From positions 2,533,803 through 2,597,802 of the forward strand of contig NC_087380.1 in NCBI RefSeq assembly GCF_963675165.1: 64,000 nt of DNA. The letters run 5' to 3'. Positions 55,201 through 64,000 of this stretch are shown here, in pieces. The translations under genes and the position numbers were made by a program. The notes below the pieces were generated by a model. It saw only the letters and a list, made by a program, of their open reading frames with translations, had not been told where the DNA came from and made no database searches. The stretch's first letter is position 1. Each line of letters starts with the position of its first letter. The DNA is from Halichondria panicea. Its lineage: Eukaryota; Porifera; Demospongiae; Suberitida; Halichondriidae.

Positions 55201-57046
55201 CAGCTATTAAACATAACCGTGATTATGCCATATTCCAATGAATTCACAGACCACTATACCTGAACAGGTAGGTATGGTTCCATTCCAAATGCCTTCTGAA
55301 TTCACACCAGATTTAGTGCAGTTACTCTTTTTGTCCCCACTTGTTAGCTCATACCCAGTATCACACTCATAAGTAGCTGTTGTTCCATAGTCATAAGGCT
55401 CAGTTGTGTCACTGGAGTAGGCAATCACCCCATTCTCAATATCAGGGAGAGCAGAGCAGGTGATTTCTGTGGCAATATTAAGTAAACGAAAGTAACGCAA
55501 GTACAGCATATCAGATTTACCAGAACATGTTGGACTGTCACTGTCTAGCACATATCCTGCCTCACATCCACAGGTGAATGATCCCTCAGTGTTGGTACAC
55601 ACTTGCAGCTGGCAGATGTTGGGTCCAGCACACTCATCAATATCATCACCTTTACAAAGCATAATACTGATCCTAAACTATACCCACAATAATAACGTAC
55701 ATCCTCTTCCATCAGTAGCAAGTCGATATCCAGAGTTGCAGTCACAGGTGTATGATCCAGAAGTGTTGGTGCAGATCTGATCACAGCCATGAGCACCAGA
55801 GCATTCATCAATGTCTACACATGTGTGTGTAGACATGGATGCTACATTCAGTATTTCTTGGTGTATTGCAAACCTGCACAGATGGGAGCAGTTCCAGTCC
55901 ACACCCCCACAGTACTACGTCCATCACGCACACAAATCCTCACATCATTTCCTCCTCTCCTCTCCTGTCCAGGAGGGCATGTAACCATGTACATTGCTTG
56001 TGTTCCAATTAAGTATGGGGAAGTTTTTGGAGAGTAGGATATTGGCTCATAGGGAGAGTCAGCAAGAGGTGGACAGACAATAACTGTTCGAAAAAACAAA
56101 TTATAATCGTACACGTTTTTTGTTTTTAATTACCATTGCAAGTAACAATTTCTCCACTCCACGTTCTGTTTGACTGACACATTCTCTTACGTTCACCTAA
56201 AAGAACATAACCACTATTACAGTTGTGAGTGGCCGTAGTTCTTTCCAGTCTTGGAGAAGAGGTTGGGTCATAGGTCACATTTCCATTGGTGAGAGTGATG
56301 TCATCACAGAGAGCTAGCAAATGATTATGATAAATTTTACTTTATAAGTATACAGTCCACTTACGCTGACATACTGGAGCTGACCCATCCCAGCTTCCAC
56401 CACTCTTACAATTCCTGGTGGTGGTGTTTCCATAGAGGGTGTAGCCAGGGTTACAGGAATAGGTAGCTCCAGAGAAGATAGATCTGTTGTTAGGGGATCC
56501 ACCATTGTAGGTAATGTTTCCATTGGTGAGAGTGAGGTCAGAACAGGAGGTCACTGTCTCTATGTAGGAATTTATACACTCAAAAGCAAAAATCCATTCC
56601 ACCTATATAGATCTACACCAACGCACAGGTTTACCAGGTGTACTGCTGCGCTGCATGCATGCATTATTAAACAAAGGTGAATCTTCTCCACATACCGTAT
56701 AGCGGGTAATTTAAGGGGGCAAAATATTCATGGTTGAGCAATAATTATTTAGTCATTCCGTGGATAATATTTTCGTGGTTGCTGCTTGCACTGCAGGTAA
56801 AGGTATATAGGCATGGTCACTTCATTTGTGGGTAAAATATTTGTGGTTAGACCTTCAACCAACAACAAAAACCACAAATATTTTGCCTCACGAAAATTAC
56901 CTTCTATACGGTAATGAATATTGCTTGCAAGGTCAATAGCTAAACACACCCTTTCCACACACTAGTAGGAGCTGAGCAAATCCAGTCAAAAGGACCAGCC
57001 AAGAGACACAGTCACCTTGTAACTTCTTCATGCTGTCTTCATTCAT
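48869..57046 (-). CDS. receptor-type tyrosine phosphatase with CCP, EGF and Ig-like ectodomain (RPTP-1)
   Basis: Removes phosphate from tyrosines at the cell surface. 32 exons: 56950..57046, 56365..56553, 56134..56313, 55874..56083, 55701..55814, 55521..55649, 55260..55466, 55018..55203, 54776..54958, 54536..54721, 54312..54485, 54059..54253, 53795..53977, 53533..53742, 53122..53472, 52869..53075, 52716..52815, 52372..52586, 52056..52159, 51897..51984, 51766..51842, 51674..51710, 51527..51621, 51289..51417, 50807..51106, 50426..50581, 50198..50297, 50072..50142, 49848..49982, 49344..49630, 49096..49231, 48869..48952; 1704 residues, open. Order: signal peptide, CCP1-3, EGF (DIDEC) twice, CCP4-11, Ig-like domain (GTYCCRIPD), CCP12, TM near residue 1005-1030, D1, D2. 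D1 has SWPDHGVP and [10 protein letters not shown] and should be active. D2 has WTE for WPD and MCNNGIGRTG, so is probably inactive. ATG at 57031 is an alternative start. Confidence 0.9.
49236..49268. repeat. (TG)n microsatellite next to a splice acceptor of RPTP-1
   Basis: On the coding strand this is a (CA)n run ending in CACGCAG, directly at the acceptor of the D2 P-loop exon (starts 49231). The duplicate gene has (CA)/(TG) tracts in the same intron. Confidence 0.9.
56693..56913. mobile_element. CCGTATAGCGG-type MITE in first intron of RPTP-1
   Basis: Starts TACCGTATAGCGGGTAATTT and ends AAAATTACCTTCTATACGGT plus A. Internal arms CAAAATATTCATGGTTG and CCACAAATATTTTG are also inverted. 221 bp. 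It lies between the signal-peptide exon and the first CCP exon. Confidence 0.65.
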
Positions 57047-58212
57047 GCATGCATGCTTCAGAGTAATTGGCCTTAATAGTGCATGATGGCAACAGGAAGT
57101 CTGAAATATTAATGCAATTTCCGGTACACGCATCAAAGTGTACATGCACCCACATACATACACCACATACACAGAAAAAGAATCCTACACATTACACACA
57201 ATACTGTACAAATGCTAGTACTGACGGCCCCTGCATGTCCACATGGACAGTAATGTAAGCACCACAGCAATGAACTAATATCAATGGTGGTGTGTATGGG
57301 TGTGACAAGCTATGGTTGGTCGAACAAAGAAGGATTCTTTGGATATACCAGTGACCAAGAACCGTCTCACCTGGAGGGAGGGGGGAAAACTCTAAGACAA
57401 ATAAATCAATAAATAGTCGCTAATGTGTATCACACACACACAGTCGCGAATTATTATTTCATAGGCTTTCAAGGAGAGTCTTAGTAGATCACTTTGTATT
57501 ATTGCCATCATACACAGTGAACAGATTGACAAATGGAGCAAAGGCAACATGCACCATTTGTTAAACTATCACAGCCCTAGGCTATTGAAAGGTGCACAAA
57601 CATTGCCTCAGGCACAACACAACAGGTAATGCTCACAATAAACACTGAGCACTCTATCAGATTGAAAGCAAGCACACACCCACTCACTCTAAGCACAAAC
57701 AATTGCAGACAAACAGGCTAGATCTATACTCTTTGAAGGAAATGTACATAATACAATTAAATTGTGTACACAGCTATATACATGTAAGGTGCATGGAAGA
57801 GTAAATAGGGTGTAATCTGAATAGGAAACCATTGCTAGGGAAAAGGCTGAAATCTGTAATATAATTATTATGCTGAAAGTAAATAATGTGCACGTAGTAA
57901 TGGGATGCAAATATAGCGTTTTCAAGTAGCTGATCAGCTGCTGAGACTGCAGGCAGGGAGGACAGACAGTATAATACACATACATAGCAATCTTATTCCT
58001 GTCATTCATACAAATGTGTACGTATAGAACAGCTAGCAGTGCATGTGAGCACATGCGGGAAGTATTTACCACAAGGCTATACATGTAATATTTGCAGGTT
58101 GTTACTCTTTTGAACAATGAACACACTCGTTGCTTGGAGAGACATAATTCAAATAGAACAACAATCCATAACCTTTTCTACTGCATGCTCATACACATAA
58201 TTATACACACCC
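57047..58212. other. intergenic between the two phosphatase genes
   Basis: Upstream of RPTP-1 and downstream of RPTP-2 on the minus strand. Only short unsupported ORFs. A minus-strand pyrimidine tract followed by CAG at about 57370-57390 could be a splice acceptor, but no coding sequence that I trust follows. Confidence 0.4.
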
Positions 58213-58715
58213 TCATCTGTGTGGTGGACTGGTGGTCTCTGGTCTGGCCCCTCCCACTCTCGGAGGGTCGTAATTTCTCAGAGGGGGTAGTATCTTCCCA
58301 CCACGCCCCCCAAGCTCCTGCGATATCCGCTGGTAGTCAGGTCTGGAGGTCAGAAATAATGAAAGTTTATACAGGTAAAGGTTTATATGTTTTTGTAGAA
58401 GACAATGTGATGTAGCAAAGACAACACACAACATCTGCTCTTGCAACTTCCTTAAGCTACGTATCCATGTTAGTATCATTGTTGTAAGAAGAATTTTACG
58501 TACTCATGAAAACTGAATGCAGTGTGGTGGTAAACAATGAGAATCAAGAGGTTCCAAGCAATTCATAACCAACTGCACCATCATTGCTAAGCAACAATAT
58601 CTTAGCTGCAAAACACACGTATTAAGAGTCTCTCGTCCTCCTCCACTCCACTAAAGTCAGCCTCAATACGTTCAATATGAGCATTGATCTCATCGTTATA
58701 CCAATCACGCTGCTG
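58213..58715 (-). other. possible coding exons of unknown gene or alternative phosphatase C terminus
   Basis: Two protein-like stretches on the minus strand. One (58619-58714) follows a CCTCCAG acceptor and reads QRDWYNDEINAHIERIEADF, then acidic sequence ending ERLLI. The other (58213-58343) reads PDYQRISQELGGRGG then a Pro/Arg-rich end and TGA. The first would join in phase to the last codons of the RPTP-2 D2 (FKEL) if GTTTAA were used as a weak donor, replacing the normal Val-stop. The donor between the two pieces does not keep the frame I prefer. I do not recognise the sequence; it may belong to a separate small gene. Confidence 0.3.
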
Positions 58716-58926
58716 GAGGTGTAGAATTGAATAACACATTAAAACTAGTTTAGTTAGGAACACACTCTCACCCCAGCAAGTGCAATAATTCAGTAACATA
58801 AAAGTCAGTGGTAAACACATTCACAGTTTTGCTATTGGTATAATCTAAGTATGTACAATAATCTAAAAACAAAATAATTATCAAAGCAGCAGTAAATTAA
58901 ATGTTTTATGTGCGAATTACTGTTAA

Positions 58927-59414
58927 TTAAACCAGTTCTTTGAAGTTGGCATAAGTTTCAAAACTGTCCACATAGTCAGCCAGTGCCTCGTGACAGAAAG
59001 CATACATCTCCTACATAGTGGGTGGATGTACGGTGATTACTTAATATTGAAAGATAATGTCTACAAAGCACACAGGTACTTTTAGTTTACTTTCAAAATA
59101 AACAGTGTAGCTAAACATTGGATCTATACAGCATAGAATGGAGAATAGAATGTAGTAGAACAGTAGAATATAGCTTCCAATAGACTTGTAAACTTACAGG
59201 GTTGCTAACGAGCCCCTCCCTTTGTTTGCGAGCAAACTTGATGAACTGGAACACATCGACCACGCCCTCAATCTTGAGTCGCTCCAGTTGAGCATGCAGG
59301 GTGATGAACACTCCAGTACGACCAATCCCATTGCTGCATGTGTGTGAGGGGGAGGTAGTAAGGCATTAAGTGTCACTGTGGGTAGTGAGACATTGTTTAC
59401 TTTGCATAAGTTGC

Positions 59415-59446
<32 letters not shown>

Positions 59447-59505
59447 GGGGTAGTGAGACAATGAGATACTTATACTAACACGGCTGTACCATAAAAAATA
59501 AAAGT

Positions 59506-59591
<86 letters not shown>

Positions 59592-62500
59592 TCACTTGCA
59601 CATGACGACAATGGGCTTGTTGCCTGAGGCCATCTGAACAGCATTCACCTCTTGCACAACGTCCAGTATAGCGGTAGGGCTCTGTGGGGGGTCCTTCTCG
59701 GTCCAGCGTGTGAAGTGGAACTGTGTAACCACAGAGGGGGGCTCATCAGAAGTTGCCATGGCAACAGATAGCTTCCTGACAACGTAGTTCCCATAAGCGT
59801 CGAATGTCTGCTGAGTGACAGTGAAGTCACCATAAGTGCCTGCCTCTCCTTGGTACTTGGGCCAGTAGCGATGGCACACCTCCTGTTGATAAGTAGACAC
59901 GAATAGGCTAGCAAAGAATGTACGATAAAAAAACTTTAGGATACATATAATGAATTTTCTTTACTTCTTAAAAAGTTATTTGCTAGCTATAGATAGTTCT
60001 TTTCCTATGTGTAAATCATTCACTATAAACATGTGAAAGCAACTAAAGATACACACCACATAATTATAGTGTTACCTGCTCTTCCTCCATGAGGGTACAG
60101 AGCATGACAATACAGCTGCACCCATTCTCCACCACCATCCTCCACAAGTCTCCAGTGGTGTGCTCCAGGGGACCTTGAGTGGCTATGTACCCTCGCCTCT
60201 GTTGGTAGCCCTGGACAAGAGAGAGTTTAAAACTTGAAAGATAAAATCATATGAACAGTCGCTAGAGAAAGACATAGTATATGTGTGATACGGCATTAGC
60301 TTCCTCACATGAATGTAGCTGGCATTGATGTAGTTAGAACCAGAAGGTGAGAACTGAAGCTGGACTCTGTGCATCTCATCTACAAATGGATAATGAAACC
60401 TCACTTGTTCAGTGCGGTTATGAGGTTAGCTTACTTGGCAGAATCTGAGAGTATCTGTTCTTGTCTTCATTCTCCTCATTCTGAGAGCTGTAGTAGTCCT
60501 CTGTCCCGTCAAGCCCAGAAAACTCACTCAAAATCTGAGCAAGCGGACACAGTGACATAATTATGCGGCTCCATAATTTTATAATAACTGGAAAACATTA
60601 GCACAGGTAATTGGACAGAGCACAGACACACTATAGTACGAACAAAGCATAGAATCACTCACCTTGAACTGTCGCTGGAAGCCAGTGGGTGTGTCCTCAT
60701 CAGCAGCAGCTGGTTCTTTGAGCTGGTTGACAGTTGTCATGAGAGCATGTGCTGGTATCTCTGTCTCCCCACACACTATGAGCTCCTTGAGGGCATTATG
60801 CAGGAAGATGTACTGAGACTGAGGAAGGTGTGGGGGATGCTTATAATTATTGACTGACTGGTCACAGAACATTTATCACGTTGCATGGGTACACATTATT
60901 GTGATAACCACACATAGCAATCGTATAAGCATAATTATATGCATAATTATATACATGCATGCAAGCATGTACAATCAGTAATTTAACTGTGTACATGTAC
61001 AATGTCATGTATTCACAGTACATTAATTCACACATAATACAGAGTTAAGCGTACCAGAGTCTGTACGAGGAGCACCCTCTGTTTTCGAATATGAGTAACG
61101 CAATCGTAGATATGTATCATCCCGTCCTGCTCCATACGATCCAACATCGTATCCAAGACAATAAACGTTCCTGTGCGTCCGACACCAGCGCTGCAGTGTA
61201 CGAGGAGTGGGCGGGGATCATCCTGGGGGTGTGTCTTACGAACAGCACGAGTGAAGTAGATGAGGGACATGCCACTAGAGGGGACACCGTGGTCTGGCCA
61301 GGAGGTGTAGTGGAACAGGGTCACCTCAAACACAGGGGACGAGCCGAGGGTGGGCTATAGGGGGTGGAGTTTACAGTATTTATCAATGGGTGCTTGCAAG
61401 TGTGTACAACAGTACCAGTGGTACATGTTTGTAACAATTAGACATTATTATGCTTTCTACTTTACATTTATTAGCAATGAGGTGTTTCTGGGGGCGTTGT
61501 ATGTACACAGTACACCAAACCGTTTTTAGTTAAGCCAACTGACTTGATTGACTTTCATTTTCCTGACAGTGAAGTCGGGGAAGGCCACCATACTGGTCAG
61601 AGAGACCACGATGCCACAGCCCATCTCAAGAGGTTGGTCGTCCTTCAGGGGCCAATAGCACTCACACTTTTTCTATAAGGGGTTATGGAAATAACAAATG
61701 ACACCGAAAACCACCAGCAAAATGTACAAGATTTTCAATAGACAATAATTTTGATAACGAGGGTTAAATGATGTAGTAGCTCACCCTCTCCTCAAAACAT
61801 CTGGTGAGCATGACAATCGTTTGCAATTTATTCTCGAAAATCATCTTCCAGAAATCTTCCAGCGTATTAGGCAGAGGACCTGAGTTTGAAGAAATGATAC
61901 AGCAACCACTACTGGAAATGTTAGTGCATTTACCTTGAGCAGCAATGTATTTGGTGTTAGCCATATATCCCTGCAAATAATTATATAGGTGTATGAAAAA
62001 CGAGCAACAATCAATGATACAAATTGACTTACGTAAACGTAGCTGGCATTGATGTAGTCTGATCCTATGACGTCCTTTACAGGCTTCAACTTAACACGAT
62101 TGAAATCATCTGTACACAAAATAAACACAGCATAATTATAGCAAACCCAAACGAACGTACTCACAAGGGAAGACGTTTCCAAATCTGTTCTTGATTGTAT
62201 TGTGGGACAGCTTTGACTGGTTGTTGGGAGAATGGGGCTCCTTGCTGATGGACTGAGGGGAGAAAGAATTAGGCAATCAATTAACTATATCACATTTGTA
62301 AACTGTGAGAAATATTGTTCGACTCTGCACACATGCTTACCGTGTACTCAGTCTCGAAGAGCTTGTCTGTGTCCTCGTGCATTGTGTCCACATGAGCAGG
62401 GAAGTCAGTGGTGTAAAATGAACTGTTCTGACCAATTCCAGATACTGTAAAATGTAAAACAAAAGTAGTTGCTACAGGCATACTCACAGGGATGTCCATA

Positions 62501-64000
62501 GTACTCCGCCCATAGTTTGTATCTAGATACGTACATTGAGATACAATTTGATAGCCTTTCCTTAGCCATGCATCCTTTTCTGAGTGTGTGGTATTGTGAG
62601 ATGGTGGATACCTTGTGTATTATCTCCGCTTCCCTCCTTACTGAAGGAGGAGGTAGTCACACCCACATGCATATCTGCATCAGGGGTCAAGGTGTCAATG
62701 TGGTCGTCCAGGGGTATGTCCAATGGGGTCAGGGGGTCAACTTTCACAGTGAAAAGAGATTTATGCGTGACCCTCCCTCCACCAAATGTAAGGCCAGAAA
62801 AAGTGTGCTTACCAGATCTTTGAGCCCTGAAAAATTTATATTAGGTACATTGTATAATAATTATCAGCAGGAGTGCATGCACTCCTGATATCAGTTTATG
62901 CAGCTCTGAATTATTTGTGTTTTGTTAGACTTGTTTTACACAGTGCATGAATTTCCTTGACTTACCTGACAACAATGAGAATAACCGCTCCAATGATCAA
63001 TAGAGCAACCACCAAAATAACGATCCCAGCAACTATCCCTACAACCATGGCAGTGCTACTCGTAGTTGGTTCTGTGGGTAAGAAGAGAGTCGTGATGGTA
63101 ACTCATCAGATTGGACTAATATTTATGTGCATCACACACATAAATGTAAACAATATACTGTACCTTCGCATTCTGGTGGTCTGCTCCAGGTTGCATTTGC
63201 CTGACAAGTACTTGTAGCAATCCCAAAGAGTGCATAGCCATCATTACAGCTGTATGTCACTGTCCCTGTGAATGTTGTGGTTGTTGGTATCCCAGGAGAT
63301 CCATTGGTAATAGACGGAGGGGTCCCACAGTCCACAGCTATGTGTGCACATTATCATGTGATCAAATATACAATTATTATAGTAGAACATACGTGGACAT
63401 TGAGGAGCAGCACCATCCCACTGACCACTAGGAGTGCTTCCATCACCAGTACAGGTCCTCTCATTGACTCCACTTGTTAACACATGTCCATCGTTGCATT
63501 GATAAGTAGCTCTTGTTTCATAGTCATATGGTATACTAGTACCACTAAAGTAATTGATTATTCCATTTGTAATGCTTGGGAGAGCAGAGCACATGATATC
63601 TGAACCAGAAACGAGTTTTGATCTATTCAGTAGCATTCAATTAACTCACGATCACAAGTTGGTTCACTTCCATTGAATCTCCCGATTGTCCCTCTACCAT
63701 AATCAGTGACACATGTTCGACTCTCAGTACTGTTCAGACCATAACCAGGAGAGCAGGTGTAGGTGGCTACTGTGCCAAAGATGTACATGTACTTGCCATT
63801 TTGCATGCGCAATTGGTTTGAGTAAGTCACATTTCCATTAGTAGGTTCAGTCAGCGAGTTACATTGGGTTGCTGAAAGTTTTAACTAAGTAAAATAATCA
63901 TTAACTATTTAGTGCAAGTGACTTACAGACACAGCTTGGCTCCTGACCACTCCACACTCCAATGGCGTCCATTCCATCATCATCCATACACACTCGTACC
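58927..64000 (-). CDS. second receptor-type tyrosine phosphatase, ectodomain cut by window edge (RPTP-2)
   Basis: Tandem duplicate of RPTP-1. Exons seen: 63926 to beyond the edge, 63650..63871, 63393..63599, 63164..63337 (CCP domains), 62966..63071 (TM), 62612..62826, 62341..62444, 62165..62252, 62033..62109, 61934..61970, 61785..61879, 61544..61672, 61055..61354, 60663..60818, 60435..60534, 60309..60379, 60076..60210, 59596..59882, 59198..59333, 58927..59010. All fifteen cytoplasmic exons have exactly the same lengths as in RPTP-1, and the introns are still similar. D1 has SWPDHGVP and [11 protein letters not shown]2 has WTEKDPP in place of the WPD loop and a CNNGIGRTG loop. The protein ends YANFKELV. 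The three complete CCPs nearest the membrane differ from those of RPTP-1, and no Ig-like exon is seen here. Confidence 0.88.
59418..59446. repeat. (TG)n microsatellite in RPTP-2
   Basis: Short TG tract in the intron before the D2 P-loop exon of RPTP-2, counterpart of the tract at 49236 in RPTP-1. Confidence 0.9.
59510..59588. repeat. (CA)n microsatellite, about 79 bp, next to a splice donor of RPTP-2
   Basis: Pure CA tract on the plus strand, ending just beside the donor of the exon 59596..59882. In RPTP-1 a shorter CACACA stretch occupies the same position (about 49326-49337). Confidence 0.95.

Overview
The window looks like animal genomic DNA, most probably from a sponge (demosponge-like). 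The genes are multi-exon with short GT-AG introns, and the DNA is AT-rich. There are tandem families of receptor tyrosine kinases, receptor tyrosine phosphatases with complement-control (CCP/sushi) ectodomains, and furin/kexin-type proprotein convertases. The organism call is inference from gene content; I could not search a database. Exon limits were set by reading splice sites, reading frame and paralogue alignment. Spliced lengths of the genes called intact are multiples of three.

Left block (1-11750, minus strand): two head-to-tail proprotein convertase genes. The upstream gene (11749 to 4344) is complete but has one in-frame TAG between the protease and P domains. The second (3858 to past position 1) is cut by the window edge. 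Their introns are full of foldback (palindromic) elements.

Central block (12.2-44 kb, plus strand): a birth-and-death cluster of single-pass receptors sharing a roughly 190-220 residue ectodomain that I do not recognise. It has six conserved cysteines and a PGDxxGAC motif. Members called I-III and VIII have no kinase; members IV-VII carry a tyrosine kinase. V, VI and VII are open throughout, but V has lost kinase motifs and looks like a pseudokinase. I, II, III, IV and VIII each carry at least one frame break. Relics of further copies lie at both edges and between genes. The kinase members share an ITAM-like twin-tyrosine exon before the kinase. The kinase-less members carry repeated N-x-A-Y-G motifs in the tail.

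Repeat block (44.1-48.8 kb): a 4.7-kb inverted repeat whose arms are 9/27-bp minisatellite, bounded by short unique inverted ends. This is the layout of a foldback transposon. The long ORFs inside it are artefacts of the 9-bp period.

Right block (48.9-64 kb, minus strand): two tandem receptor tyrosine phosphatases. The first is complete: 32 exons, 1704 residues, twelve CCP, two EGF and one Ig-like domain, a TM segment, an active-looking D1 and a degenerate D2. The second is its duplicate and is cut by the window edge. The locus therefore puts tyrosine kinase receptors next to phosphatase receptors, with secretory-pathway convertases on the far side. A functional link is only a hypothesis.
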